Shown: positions 1-9,192, counted from the first letter of the stretch. The stretch is DNA of 64,000 nucleotides from Bacteroidales bacterium (GCA_024681475.1 JAILAT010000022.1:1-64000); one strand, 5' to 3'. Translations and numbers: made by a program. Notes: generated from the letters alone by a model not told the origin.

Positions 1-255
1 GGCAATACTCGGACCTTCCAAATACCTCGTTATATGATACTTGAAACAAAAGCAGCTATCCCATACGCCGTTGGGTCGCCAATTCGGGCAGTCGTCGAAC
101 CATTTTGTATAGTAATATTTGTCGCAACGCGTTTCGGCAGGTATCGTGTCGTCCACATCTGACGGATTGGACAGCGAGGCAAACGCCGTCTGCGGAGCGA
201 TGGCCATAATTCCGAAAACTGTAAAAAGTGCGATGGTGGTAATTATTTTGCGCAT
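1..255 (-). CDS. Exported protein of unknown function (N-terminal part, cut by window edge)
   Basis: An open frame of 85 codons runs from an ATG at 255 to the window edge without a stop. The first 26 residues form a clear signal peptide (Met-Arg-Lys, a hydrophobic stretch, then Thr-Ala-Phe-Ala). The visible mature part is rich in Cys, Trp and Tyr (Cys at about residues 44, 56, 68 and 70) and resembles no family I can name. A good Bacteroidota promoter lies 33 bases upstream, so it is probably its own transcription unit rather than the tail of the rluD operon. Existence of the gene is fairly sure; function is unknown. Confidence 0.7.
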   Translation of the reverse strand, partial: MRKIITTIALFTVFGIMAIAPQTAFASLSNPSDVDDTIPAETRCDKYYYTKWFDDCPNWRPNGVWDSCFCFKYHITRYLEGPSIA

Positions 256-287
256 AACAAAAAAAAATTTTGATTATATTACAAGCG

Positions 288-318
288 CAAAGTTACACAT
301 ATTTTTTAATCTGACAAA
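288..318 (-). promoter_or_regulatory. Bacteroidota sigma-type promoter for the exported protein at 1-255
   Basis: On the minus strand TTTG (315-318) is followed after exactly 19 bases by TAACTTTG (288-295), matching the Bacteroidota consensus TTTG-N19-TAnnTTTG. Transcription would start near 283, giving a leader of about 28 bases. This is the only promoter in the window in which both boxes and the spacing fit the consensus. Confidence 0.75.
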
Positions 319-597
319 GAATAATAGTTTCCAAACCCGACGGGGGGGGATAATGCAATGATTTACATGTATTTAACACCAAAATAATATTTTTCGAGAA
401 AGCTCGCTCCAAGCCCCAATATTGTGGCAGTCAGATTGCCATAATCACGAAAATAGAGAGGAAAGAAAACTCAGGAGAAGACTTCCACTAGTCCAGGAAA
501 CGAAATCCCAAAATGAGGATTATATGATGTAAATCAATATTTCTATTAAAAGAAAAAACTATTGTTTTATTTAAATATCCCCCAAAGAGGGTTCCGG
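319..597. other. Intergenic region between rluD and the exported protein
   Basis: This AT-rich stretch has no credible ORF. It contains a short run of G around 341-349 and a weak hairpin downstream of rluD (CCC and GGG arms around 579-592), but no convincing terminator. Confidence 0.4.
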
Positions 598-1695
598 TCA
601 GCTGTCTTCCTGAGCCGAGAGGGCATAGCGGCGCCATTTGTCGAGGCAAGCAGTCATGTCGGCCGGCAGCGGCGACTCGAAGTGGAAGTGCTGACCAGTG
701 ACAGGGTGTTCGAAGCCAAGAACGACAGCATGGAGAGCCTGACGTGGCAGGAGCTGGAAACAATTGGTGACAAACTGTTTGTATTTGGAGAAGGTAGTTC
801 CCTTGAGTATCTGGTCGCCGCCGTACATCTCGTCGCTGAACAGAGGGTGACCGATGTGGCGCATGTGGGCACGGATTTGGTGTGTGCGACCCGTTTCGAG
901 GATGCACTCCACGAGGGTGACATATCCAAAACGCTCAAGCACATGCCAATGGGTGACGGCGTGCTTACCCTTTTCGGGGTCGTCATAGACGCACATCACA
1001 CGGCGGTCCTTGGGCGAGCGCCCCAGATTGCCATCGATAGTACCCTGATCTTCCGTAAAGTTGCCCCACACCAGGGCGTTGTATTTGCGCTCGATGGTGT
1101 GGTCGAAAAACTGCTTGGCAAGCACCACCTGGGCCTCCTCGGTCTTGGTGATGAGCAACAAGCCCGAGGTGTTCTTGTCGATGCGATGCACCAGCCGGGC
1201 GGTGATAGGCTGGCCGTCGCGGCCTGTTTTGCCCTCGAAATAGTAGGCCAGCGCGTTGAGCAGCGTCCCCGTGAAGTTGCCATAGCCAGGATGCACCACC
1301 ATGCCGGCCTCTTTGTCGACCACCAGCACATCATCGTCCTCGTAAACAATCTTGAAGGGGATATTCTCCGGCACAATCTCGAAGTCGTGGGGCGGTGTGG
1401 GCAACAGGATGGTAATCACATCCAGCGGCTTGACGCGATAGTTGGACTTGGCAGGCTTGTCGCCCACAAGCACACACTGCGCCTTGGCGGCAGCCTGTAT
1501 CTTCGTGCGCGACACACCTTCGAGACGCATCATCAGATACTTGTCGATGCGCAACATCTCTTGCCCTTTGTCGACCACGATGCGGTGATTCTCATACAAC
1601 TCCGGTTCTTCGGAAGCTTCGCTATCCGCCATCATGTTCTCTTCGCTGTCGGGCAGCGGGGTGGCAATATTATCCAGGTGTAACAATTCTTTCAT
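598..1695 (-). CDS. rluD: RluA/RluD-family 23S rRNA pseudouridine synthase
   Basis: This 365-residue protein isomerises uridine to pseudouridine in large-subunit rRNA. An S4-like RNA-binding region (about 45-95) is followed by the RluA catalytic domain. The family's HRIDKNTSG segment (about 168-176), with the catalytic Asp, is present, as are the downstream LVECILETGRTHQIRAHM-type residues. Length is normal, with an acidic N-terminal extension of about 30 residues. Its ATG overlaps the stop of the preceding T9SS protein by one base (TAATG), so it is translationally coupled and the last gene of the miaB-PASTA-T9SS-rluD operon. RluD, rather than RluC or RluA, is inferred from length and S4 domain only. 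Confidence 0.9.
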   Translation of the reverse strand: MKELLHLDNIATPLPDSEENMMADSEASEEPELYENHRIVVDKGQEMLRIDKYLMMRLEGVSRTKIQAAAKAQCVLVGDKPAKSNYRVKPLDVITILLPTPPHDFEIVPENIPFKIVYEDDDVLVVDKEAGMVVHPGYGNFTGTLLNALAYYFEGKTGRDGQPITARLVHRIDKNTSGLLLITKTEEAQVVLAKQFFDHTIERKYNALVWGNFTEDQGTIDGNLGRSPKDRRVMCVYDDPEKGKHAVTHWHVLERFGYVTLVECILETGRTHQIRAHMRHIGHPLFSDEMYGGDQILKGTTFSKYKQFVTNCFQLLPRQALHAVVLGFEHPVTGQHFHFESPLPADMTACLDKWRRYALSAQEDS

Positions 1696-3608
1696 TACTT
1701 GCTGATAACTAACTTTTTGACCACAGCATGAGCCATACCTCCTGCCATCAGGCGCACCATGTATACCCCCTTCGGCAGGGAATCGACAGAAATCGTGGGC
1801 GCATAAGGCACCGTGAGTACTAGGTGGCCCATCATGTCGAAAATCTCGATAGTGGCATCATTGGCAAGACTTTCATCGCACCGCACATTGACCACACCGC
1901 GGGCGGGATTGGGATAGAGGGCAAAATCGGCCACAGCATCGGGAACCTCCACACCCACCACCGCAGCAGCGCCAAAGACAGGGCGCAGCATCAGCGAGCC
2001 ACTGAGGATACTGTTTTGCCACTCATTGCTGGTCCGATAAAAAATATTCTCGCGGCTGTCGTTCGAGCGGTCGAAGCCCAGATTGATGAAGTCGTTGGAG
2101 GTCTGCTCAAATCCTACATAGATACGGCCCGAGAGCACCTGCGGCTGCGAAAGGACATAGCGATGGAACGTGTTGAGACCGTCGTATATGGGATTTGTCA
2201 CCTCGCTTTCGCGGAACAACAGGGTGCCCGGATGGCCCCCATTGTCGTCCCACACACAGAGGTGGAAGTATATGCCTTCATTCTCGGCACCGCGTGTGCG
2301 GTTGAAATAGATGTCCAACGCCGTCAGCGTGTCGGCGACAGCCACATCGTAACGATAGGCCAGCCACACCTTGCTGCTCGACGAAGTAAGGCCATATCCG
2401 TTCTCGGGGAAGCCGTCATCGTAGGCGTAATAGTTGTCAAACACCTGGTTGAACACCACGGTGTCGTTGCAGATATGGTTGTCGCCACCTACACCCTCGC
2501 GCACCACGTGCACTACACGATAGTTCGTGGGTTCAGTCATGACGGGATAGGCAAAATTGACAGACGGAGAAGCATGCCCGGCATAGGTCTGGTAGGCTCC
2601 CGAGGGGAAGAAGGCCGGCACGTTCTCGTATCCACCGTCGTAGTGGCCTATGGCCGTGCCATTATCGTTGAAGACATCATAGGAATAGTTCGATGCCAGT
2701 GTTTGCGAGTAGCGGTTGACGATGCGCATCTCCACATTGGCGGCCATGTCGCTGGGCTGAAAGTGGCGCGCCGGCATGGCTTGATAATTCTTGAGCATGG
2801 AGGGGGCCTTTTCGACGAACGCGATGTCGCGGAACAGCGAGTCGGAGCGGCGGCGATTACGGTCGAGCACGACATAGTCGATATTCCACTGGTCGCAGTT
2901 GGCAGCAATGCCCATCTTGGGGTTTGCATCGAGGCTGGCGTAATTGCGGAAGCGGAACTGGAATGCGCGCGACAGGAAGATGGGATCGGTGACCATCACC
3001 GACACAAAACGCCATGGCCAGCATGCTGTCGAACCTGCAGTGTCGGCCTCACGACCTGCGGAAGCCCACACCACATGCCAGCTGCTGTCGACAGGAGTGT
3101 AGAACTCCAAAAACAGCGAGTCCTCGGCACCAGGTGCCGTGCCCACACGTTCCCACATATTGCCATACCATCCGCCAGGCACGAAAAAGAAGCTCAACAT
3201 GATAGAGTCGCCTATCGTCAACGCACGGCGTGTGGGGCTGAGCAACGAGTCCAGCCTGATGGGCTGCGATGCCAGCGTGTCGGCACCGAAAAGATTGGTG
3301 CTGGCCTGCGAATAGAGGTCGCCACACTCGTTGAGAGCGTCGAGTGTCACCATACCCACTGTGGGAGCTTGCGGCGCATAGTCGCGGTTCACCAAGGCAT
3401 GCGGTGTCAGCCAGCGTGATGCAACGGGAACGCCCTCGTAGTTCGAGAAATCATCGAAGAATGGCAGTGTCAGCTCCACGGTGTCGCGATGCTTGGGTGC
3501 CGGGAGCCGCTGCTGTGAGCTGAGCGGGATGAGCACCTCCTGCGCTGTGGCCGTGAGCGTGGCAGCAACAAAGGCTAGCAGTGTCAGTATGTATCCTACG
3601 CGTTTCAT
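1695..3608 (-). CDS. T9SS type A sorting domain-containing secreted protein
   Basis: This 637-residue exported protein starts with a signal peptide (to about Ala22, Thr-Ala-Thr-Ala-Gln). Its N-terminal half has jelly-roll or MAM-like features (FFDDFSNYEG near 50; a Trp-rich middle; an N-x-D-Y-V-V-L-D pattern near 240). The last 75 residues form a type A T9SS C-terminal domain: an FALYPNPARG motif, a D-x-x-G turn and an LPKGVYMVRL strand. The protein should cross the outer membrane by T9SS and be surface-anchored or released. A relative of this gene often sits between a PASTA gene and rluD in Bacteroidales; the link to envelope biology is inference. Start chosen at the ATG preceding the signal peptide, 19 bases after the PASTA stop. 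Confidence 0.85.
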   Translation of the reverse strand: MKRVGYILTLLAFVAATLTATAQEVLIPLSSQQRLPAPKHRDTVELTLPFFDDFSNYEGVPVASRWLTPHALVNRDYAPQAPTVGMVTLDALNECGDLYSQASTNLFGADTLASQPIRLDSLLSPTRRALTIGDSIMLSFFFVPGGWYGNMWERVGTAPGAEDSLFLEFYTPVDSSWHVVWASAGREADTAGSTACWPWRFVSVMVTDPIFLSRAFQFRFRNYASLDANPKMGIAANCDQWNIDYVVLDRNRRRSDSLFRDIAFVEKAPSMLKNYQAMPARHFQPSDMAANVEMRIVNRYSQTLASNYSYDVFNDNGTAIGHYDGGYENVPAFFPSGAYQTYAGHASPSVNFAYPVMTEPTNYRVVHVVREGVGGDNHICNDTVVFNQVFDNYYAYDDGFPENGYGLTSSSSKVWLAYRYDVAVADTLTALDIYFNRTRGAENEGIYFHLCVWDDNGGHPGTLLFRESEVTNPIYDGLNTFHRYVLSQPQVLSGRIYVGFEQTSNDFINLGFDRSNDSRENIFYRTSNEWQNSILSGSLMLRPVFGAAAVVGVEVPDAVADFALYPNPARGVVNVRCDESLANDATIEIFDMMGHLVLTVPYAPTISVDSLPKGVYMVRLMAGGMAHAVVKKLVISK

Positions 3609-3627
3609 TCGTGCGATAACCGTTGAC

Positions 3628-4512
3628 CTAGAAAGCGTCGAGACCCACCAAATCGTATTCGGAGCTTATTTCAAACATCCTGCCCATCTCCTCGGCGGCG
3701 CGGATGGAGTCCTCGATATGTTTGCGTTTCATACGTTCCAGATCCTCCATCTTGACCAACGACTTGTCGCAGTAGTAGAGCTCCACCGACGAGCAGAGTC
3801 CTGCCGAAGGACGACCCGAGTATTCAGGAGATTGGCGATAGACGATGGCATGGCTCATGTCCGACACTCCGTCGAAGTGCTCGGAGCCCACATTGAGACC
3901 CGCCGCCAATATGTCGCGGCGCGCCTTGGCAGGCTTCTGGCCCACCACGTAGGGCACCACCACTCGCGTGGAGTCGCCACCCATACCAATCACCAGGTCT
4001 ATGTTCGACCCTTTGCTCAGCTTGCGGCCCTCCTCGACGGCTTTACCTTTGTAACGCTGCTCGATGACCACACCGGCAGGCTCGTGCACACCGATGAGGC
4101 GGCCACCGTGGAGGCCGACATTTTCCAGCTGGGCGATGGCCAAACGCACCGAGAGCGAGGTGACATCGGGCATCACTGCATCCTCAGGAACGTAGGAATA
4201 GATAATCAGATAGACCTTGCGACCCGTCTTCACCATCGAGCCCGAATCGGGGTCCTGGCTCTTGATGAGACCACCGGGCTTGCCCTCCTCATACACGGAA
4301 TCGATAATCACATAGCGAAGGTTCAGCTCGTTGTCGCTGTCCAACTCGTTGACAAAACGGTCCACCACATAGGGCATGGTATATTCGCGGCCCACTCTGC
4401 CATAGCTTTTCAGCACCATGAACACCAGCATCACTATCAGTGCCGATGCCAGCATTGCCAGCAGGATGTGCACTAGCACACGACGACTCTGCATGAATTT
4501 CTTGTTGGCCAT
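3628..4512 (-). CDS. Membrane-anchored PASTA-domain protein
   Basis: This 294-residue protein has a short cytoplasmic N-terminus, one membrane helix (about 12-34) and three consecutive PASTA-like repeats (about 45-115, 115-180 and 180-250), recognised by their V-x-x-Y/P-D-V and G-S-x-V-x-L patterns. A charged C-terminal tail follows. PASTA domains bind uncrosslinked peptidoglycan or muropeptides in Gram-positive kinases; Bacteroidota have stand-alone forms without a kinase domain, as here. It lies between miaB (58-base gap) and the T9SS type A cargo gene (19-base gap), apparently in one operon. The precise role is not known. Confidence 0.85.
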   Translation of the reverse strand: MANKKFMQSRRVLVHILLAMLASALIVMLVFMVLKSYGRVGREYTMPYVVDRFVNELDSDNELNLRYVIIDSVYEEGKPGGLIKSQDPDSGSMVKTGRKVYLIIYSYVPEDAVMPDVTSLSVRLAIAQLENVGLHGGRLIGVHEPAGVVIEQRYKGKAVEEGRKLSKGSNIDLVIGMGGDSTRVVVPYVVGQKPAKARRDILAAGLNVGSEHFDGVSDMSHAIVYRQSPEYSGRPSAGLCSSVELYYCDKSLVKMEDLERMKRKHIEDSIRAAEEMGRMFEISSEYDLVGLDAF

Positions 4513-4570
4513 AATCTTATTCTGTTTGTTATCAATAACGCTTGTTTTACTAATTTAGTATGTTTCGCGG

Positions 4571-5908
4571 TCAGGGCTTGTCGACCACTTCGCCCAGCAG
4601 GGTGGCCGAAGTGCAACCCGTCACCTTCACGTATGCATAGGTGCCCGGCTGCAGACTGCCACGGTCGAACACTATCACTTTGTTCTGGCTGTTGCGGCCA
4701 AAGAGCTGCTTGTCGGAACGGTGCGAAGCTCCCTCGATGAGCACCTCAAAAGTCTTGCCAATCTCTTTCCTGTTGTTCTCCAACGCCACCTCACCTTGCA
4801 GGGCGATGATCTCCTCCAAGCGGTGCGTCTTCACGTCGTCGGGCACGTCGTCGGCCAGATGTTTGGCGGCATAGGTGTCGGGACGCATGGAGAATTTGAA
4901 CATATAGGCGTAGTCGTAGCGCACCTTACGGAACATTTCGAGGGTGGCCCGATGGTCCTCCTCCGTCTCGCCGCAGAAGCCGGCGATGACATCGGTGGTG
5001 ATGCTGCAATCGGGCAGATAGTGGCGTATGGCGTCGATGCGGTTCAGATACCATTCGGGCGTGTAGTGGCGGTTCATCCGCTTCAGCATCGTGGCACTGC
5101 CCGACTGCACAGGCAGGTGGATGCAGCGACAGATGTTAGGATAGGCCGCCATGGTCTGCAGCAAGCTGTCGGACAAATCCTTGGGATGCGATGTGGCAAA
5201 ACGCACTCGCAGCAAAGGACTCACCTCGGCCACACGGGCCATCAGCTGGGGAAAATCGACGTCGCCTTCGCCCGAATGCCAGCGGTAGGAGTTGACATTC
5301 TGTCCCAGCAGCGTCACTTCGCGATAGCCCTGCTCATAGAGGCTGCGTGCCTCGCCGACAATGGTCTGCGGGTCGCGGCTGCGCTCGCGGCCGCGGGTGT
5401 AGGGCACCACACAATAGGCGCAGAAATTCTGGCATCCACGCATGATGGAGATGTAGGCCGTGATGCCGTTGCTGTCGTAGCGCACCGGCTCGATATCGCC
5501 GTAAGTCTCTTCGGTACTGAGCTCCGTTTCAGCCACTCGGCTGCCTGCCGATACCTGTGCCAGCATGACCGGCAGCTTACGATAGGCGTCGGGGCCCACC
5601 ACGAACGACACGTTGTCCTCCTGCTCCATCAGCTGATGCTGCAAGCGTTCTGCCATGCAGCCCAGGATGCCGATGCGCAGTTGTGGATGGCGGGTCTGAA
5701 GGGCACGCAACTCTCTCAGACGCTTGTGGATGCGCTGCTCGGCGTTGTCGCGGATGGAGCAGGTGTTGATGAGCACAAAATCGCTCTCGTCGATGCTCTT
5801 GGTCAACTTGTAGCCCTCCTGAGTCAAGATAGCCCCAACAATCTCACTGTCAGCAAAATTCATCTGACAGCCGTAAGTCTCTATATATACGTTTTTCTCC
5901 AATTGCAA
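4571..5908 (-). CDS. miaB: tRNA-2-methylthio-N6-dimethylallyladenosine synthase MiaB
   Basis: This radical-SAM enzyme methylthiolates i6A37 in tRNA. The 445-residue protein has the N-terminal UPF0004 domain with its cluster-binding cysteines (YGCQMNF, CSIRDNAE, GCMAE), the radical SAM motif C-x3-C-x2-C in CQNFCAYC (near 158-165), and a C-terminal TRAM domain ending in VKVTGCTSATLLGEV. Start: no ATG is available. The frame opens right after a TAA with TTG at 5908, and a second TTG at 5902 gives the more family-like start Met-Glu-Lys-Asn-Val-Tyr-Ile-Glu; an AAAGG sits about nine bases before it. First gene of the operon leading to rluD. Confidence 0.95.
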   Translation of the reverse strand: MQLEKNVYIETYGCQMNFADSEIVGAILTQEGYKLTKSIDESDFVLINTCSIRDNAEQRIHKRLRELRALQTRHPQLRIGILGCMAERLQHQLMEQEDNVSFVVGPDAYRKLPVMLAQVSAGSRVAETELSTEETYGDIEPVRYDSNGITAYISIMRGCQNFCAYCVVPYTRGRERSRDPQTIVGEARSLYEQGYREVTLLGQNVNSYRWHSGEGDVDFPQLMARVAEVSPLLRVRFATSHPKDLSDSLLQTMAAYPNICRCIHLPVQSGSATMLKRMNRHYTPEWYLNRIDAIRHYLPDCSITTDVIAGFCGETEEDHRATLEMFRKVRYDYAYMFKFSMRPDTYAAKHLADDVPDDVKTHRLEEIIALQGEVALENNRKEIGKTFEVLIEGASHRSDKQLFGRNSQNKVIVFDRGSLQPGTYAYVKVTGCTSATLLGEVVDKP

Positions 5909-6057
5909 TTACCTTTAATTACATTATCGCCAGCCTTCCGTCTTTACACAGAACTGGTCAACAAATAATAACTCTCCTTCCCCCTTTTTATTGTATACTA
6001 GTAAAAATATTTCGCTGCGTACAGTGCGAGCCCAAGTCCCATGTCAAGTTTTTTTCC

Positions 6058-6065
6058 TATCTTTG
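6058..6065 (+). promoter_or_regulatory. -7 promoter box placing the start of transcription at or near the ATG of the plug gene
   Basis: TATCTTTG matches TAnnTTTG and ends only four bases (CAGC) before the ATG at 6070. With the usual short distance from this box to the start site, transcription would begin at or near the A of the start codon, giving a leaderless mRNA. No good TTTG box is seen 19 bases upstream. Confidence 0.5.
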
Positions 6066-6069
6066 CAGC

Positions 6070-7341
6070 ATGAAACGGACATTCCTCACACTCCTGCTGA
6101 TAGCATTCAGCCAGCTGGTAATGAGCCAGATAGCCATTGACACCACCTACAACAGTCATGTGCAAAGTGTCTATCTGACCCGTAGCGACATCGAGTTGGA
6201 ACGTCCCATACTGCGCATGAACAGCCGTGGCGAGACCACAGACAACCTCATGCTGCGCTTCGACATGCTGGGTGCCAATGCCGAAAACCTACGCTACCGC
6301 ATACGCCATTGCGATGCCCAATGGCGCCCCGACGAGCTCTACGCCAGCGAGTTCATCAGCGGCATGGAGGACGGAAGCATCGACGGCTATGAGTTTTCGT
6401 TCACCACACTCGACGACTATGTGCATTACTATCAGCTTATTCCTTCCACCTACAGCACCTTCATCGCCTCGGGCAACTATCTGTTGGAGGTCTACCCTCT
6501 CAACGAGCCCGACAGCCTGCTTTTCACACGTCGCTTCTGGGTCAGCGAAGAGCAAGCCTCCGTCGAAGCATCCGTAGAAAAGCCTTCTAGCGGCTTCGGC
6601 AACGTGTACACCGACCAGGAACTCGCCGTGGCAGTCACCCCAAACAAAGGCAGTTATCTTCCCAACAACGAGCGCTACTACTACGTCGTAGCACAGCAGA
6701 ACCGTCGTAGCGACCTGTGCCGGCAGCTGCCATTCAACACCTTTGCCGGCAACGCCATGCTCTTTACCATGAAAGCCGAGAACACGTTCCCCGGCGGCAA
6801 CTGCTTCCGCTATTTTGACCTCAGCGAATTGAGTTCCAACATGTATCATGTGCAGCACATCGAAAAATGGGGTGGCGAGGTATTCGCCTTTCTGCAGCCC
6901 GACGAGGACCGCAGCCGCAAGGCCTACACCTACGTCGCCGCACTCAACGGCGGCATGAAGACCAACATCCGCAACCGTCGTCAGCCGCATATCGAGGCCG
7001 ACTATGTGTGGGTCAATTTCAGCCTGCCCATGGAGTTTCCCTTCATGAACGGCAGCGTACACGTCGTTGGCGACCTCACCAACTGGAGCCTCGGCGAGGC
7101 CAGCCGCATGGAGTGGCAACCGAAATACAAGGCCTACACCAAACGTCTACTCCTCAAACAGGGCTATTACTCCTATCAGCTCATCTTTCTGCCCGTGGGC
7201 AGCCATGAAGGCAACACCGCCACCCTCGAGGGCGACCACTTCGCAGCCCCCAACATCTACACAGTATACGTCTACCTCCGCCTACCCAACGCCCGCTACG
7301 ACAGGCTGGTAGCCATCAAAGAAGCCAGGGTGGGGATGTGA
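6070..7341 (+). CDS. Type IX secretion system plug protein (former DUF5103)
   Basis: This 423-residue exported protein has a signal peptide (to about Ser19, VMSQ) and matches the DUF5103/T9SS plug family along its whole length: an N-terminal Ig-like beta domain (I-x-x-V-x-L near 30-40; RYRIRHCDAQW near 75-85), a middle beta domain, and a C-terminal domain beginning with ADYVWVNFSLP and GDLTNWSL. In Flavobacterium the Plug protein closes the periplasmic side of the SprA translocon; that role is taken from the family. The T9SS cargo genes elsewhere in the window give it context. It stands alone on the plus strand, divergent from miaB. Confidence 0.85.
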   Translation: MKRTFLTLLLIAFSQLVMSQIAIDTTYNSHVQSVYLTRSDIELERPILRMNSRGETTDNLMLRFDMLGANAENLRYRIRHCDAQWRPDELYASEFISGMEDGSIDGYEFSFTTLDDYVHYYQLIPSTYSTFIASGNYLLEVYPLNEPDSLLFTRRFWVSEEQASVEASVEKPSSGFGNVYTDQELAVAVTPNKGSYLPNNERYYYVVAQQNRRSDLCRQLPFNTFAGNAMLFTMKAENTFPGGNCFRYFDLSELSSNMYHVQHIEKWGGEVFAFLQPDEDRSRKAYTYVAALNGGMKTNIRNRRQPHIEADYVWVNFSLPMEFPFMNGSVHVVGDLTNWSLGEASRMEWQPKYKAYTKRLLLKQGYYSYQLIFLPVGSHEGNTATLEGDHFAAPNIYTVYVYLRLPNARYDRLVAIKEARVGM

Positions 7342-7368
7342 GATAAGGTTAGTTGTGGCGGTAAAATG

Positions 7369-7395
7369 TTGCAGCGGATTATAAATCCGCCGCAA
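7369..7395. repeat. Dispersed palindrome, solitary copy outside the Rhs island
   Basis: An imperfect 27-bp inverted repeat: left arm TTGCAGCGGATT, loop ATA, right arm AATCCGCCGCAA, with one mispair. It is the same element as the GCGGCGGATT palindromes of the Rhs island at 30-37 kb. It sits between two convergent genes and could also slow transcription from both sides, but has no proper U-tract. Confidence 0.7.
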
Positions 7396-7404
7396 CGAAA
7401 AAAT

Positions 7405-9192
7405 TCAAAATTTCTTGATGCTGATGTCGCCAGTGTACCACTCCTTGATGTGCCAGTATTTCTTCTCTGCAGCAGTGCGCGAGTCGGCGCTGCCCATGCT
7501 GACGTAGAAGAGGCCGTTCTTCTCGATGACGTATGCGTCGCAGCCTTGACGCTTCAGGGCAAAACACATTTCTTGAGCAGTCTCCTTATTAAGATAGAAT
7601 CCTGCGATAATGTCAAAGCCCATTTTTGATTCGGTGTGTATTGCAACTGCATTGGAGGCATCTTCCTCCTTCTGCTTTGTCTTAGTTGTAGGCTTTGCGG
7701 GTATTTCTTTTCCTTTCGGATTTGTCTTTCCTACTTCTGATTTTGTCTTAGTCTGTTCGGGGGTTTCAAGATTGGATTGCTCCACTTCAATCTGCAGGGC
7801 CAACCGGAATCCGAGGTAGTTGTAGCGGAACGATGGCGTGTACCTGAGACGATTCGACACGCGGCAGTGCCCCGCGACGCTGAACCAGCTGCCGCCACGG
7901 ATCACGCGGTAAGAGCCCGAACCTGGACCTTTGGGATTGCTTTGCGAACCGCTTGAGTACGAGTCATACCAGTCGCTGCACCACTCCCACACGTTTCCGC
8001 TCATGTCGTACAATCCCAGCTCGTTGGCCACCTTCGTCTTTACAGGATGGGGCGCGCTACCGCTGTTGCCGTCGTACCACGCCACATCGCCGAGCGTGTT
8101 GCTTCCCGCATACTTGTACCCTCTGCTCTTCCGACCTCCCCGTGCCGCATACTCCCACTCAGCCTCCGTAGGCATCCGGAATCTACGGCCCGTCATCGCG
8201 TTCAGCTTCCTGATGAAGGTCTCCACATCCTCGTAACTGATGTAGTACATCGGGTAGTTATCACCTTCGCCCCTCAAATCCTGCGACCATGTCCCCTTGC
8301 TCGCCTGCTCCCTGATTGTTGTCCCCATCACAACTCGCCACAACGCCTGTGTCACCTCCGTCTCGCCTATCTTGTAGTCACTCAACGTCACACTGTGAGA
8401 TGGCTTCTCGTAACTATAACACTCGCCCCCCTGCTCGCCTGTGCACCCCATCGTGAATGTTCCTCCCTCTACATACACCATCGTAAACTGAACATCGCCA
8501 ATAGTAAATGTTTCGTTGCCTTGAGCATCTTTCACCTTAATATCAGGCACAACAGGTTCGAATTCCTTCGAATTCTCTAACCGGACATCTCTCTCATTCT
8601 TATCCTTATTCCCGAACAGCAGCACTGAGCTGAGCAATACCACGACAGCACCCAGCACGCACCATAACCACCACTTCCTTTTGGGAGGCTCAACAGCCCT
8701 TGGTTGTTGACCACCGAGAGACGAGTTACTGTTTTGGGCAGAATCTTCGGCTTGCTTTGCGCGAGCTTCGGCTGCTGCCAACGTGGACTTCAATTCCGAC
8801 TTCTCCTTCTCATTGCGAGCTTGCAGCACGTTCATCTGACGCTGGGCATCTCTCAGCGCAGCCTTCAGTTCTTCATTCTCTTTAGCGTAGCGTGCTCGCA
8901 GTTCTTCATTACTGGCACGCATTGTGTCCAGTTGACGTTGGGATTCATTCGAATTGCTATCGTGATCTGACTTCTCTGCTCTGGCGCGCATCTCGTCGAT
9001 CTGACGCTGCATGGCAGCCATGGCCTCGTTTAATTTGGCCACATCGGCAGCCTCAGCAGATTGCTTGGCAGGAATGGCAAACGAAACCTTGGTATCACAC
9101 AGCGGACACTGTTTATCCACCACACTGCCAGGGTAGTAGTCTTTCTCGTTTATCTCTATAATGGTCTTACACTTGGGACAACTCTGCTTCAT
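7405..9192 (-). CDS. Membrane protein with zinc ribbon, coiled coil, FGE-sulfatase domain and SPOR domain
   Basis: This 595-residue protein has an unusual architecture. An N-terminal zinc-ribbon-like segment has CPKC (about 4-7) and CPLC (about 29-32). A long charged coiled coil (about 45-150) precedes a membrane helix (about 175-200, WWLWCVLGAVVV). Then comes a formylglycine-generating-enzyme/SUMF1-type domain with typical GGTFTMG, EVTQALWR, RMPTEAEWEYAARGG, YDMSGNVWEWCSDWY and RVIRGGSW stretches. The C-terminus is SPOR-like (about 515-595). FGE-like domains in Bacteroidota are often non-catalytic (e.g. GldK relatives), and SPOR domains bind denuded septal peptidoglycan, so an envelope role is inferred. 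ATG at 9192 chosen because the longer frame starts only at a TTG. Confidence 0.8.
   Translation of the reverse strand: MKQSCPKCKTIIEINEKDYYPGSVVDKQCPLCDTKVSFAIPAKQSAEAADVAKLNEAMAAMQRQIDEMRARAEKSDHDSNSNESQRQLDTMRASNEELRARYAKENEELKAALRDAQRQMNVLQARNEKEKSELKSTLAAAEARAKQAEDSAQNSNSSLGGQQPRAVEPPKRKWWLWCVLGAVVVLLSSVLLFGNKDKNERDVRLENSKEFEPVVPDIKVKDAQGNETFTIGDVQFTMVYVEGGTFTMGCTGEQGGECYSYEKPSHSVTLSDYKIGETEVTQALWRVVMGTTIREQASKGTWSQDLRGEGDNYPMYYISYEDVETFIRKLNAMTGRRFRMPTEAEWEYAARGGRKSRGYKYAGSNTLGDVAWYDGNSGSAPHPVKTKVANELGLYDMSGNVWEWCSDWYDSYSSGSQSNPKGPGSGSYRVIRGGSWFSVAGHCRVSNRLRYTPSFRYNYLGFRLALQIEVEQSNLETPEQTKTKSEVGKTNPKGKEIPAKPTTKTKQKEEDASNAVAIHTESKMGFDIIAGFYLNKETAQEMCFALKRQGCDAYVIEKNGLFYVSMGSADSRTAAEKKYWHIKEWYTGDISIKKF

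Noticed and set aside
562-1683. A 373-codon frame on the plus strand
   Set aside because: Antisense to rluD, which has all its motifs.
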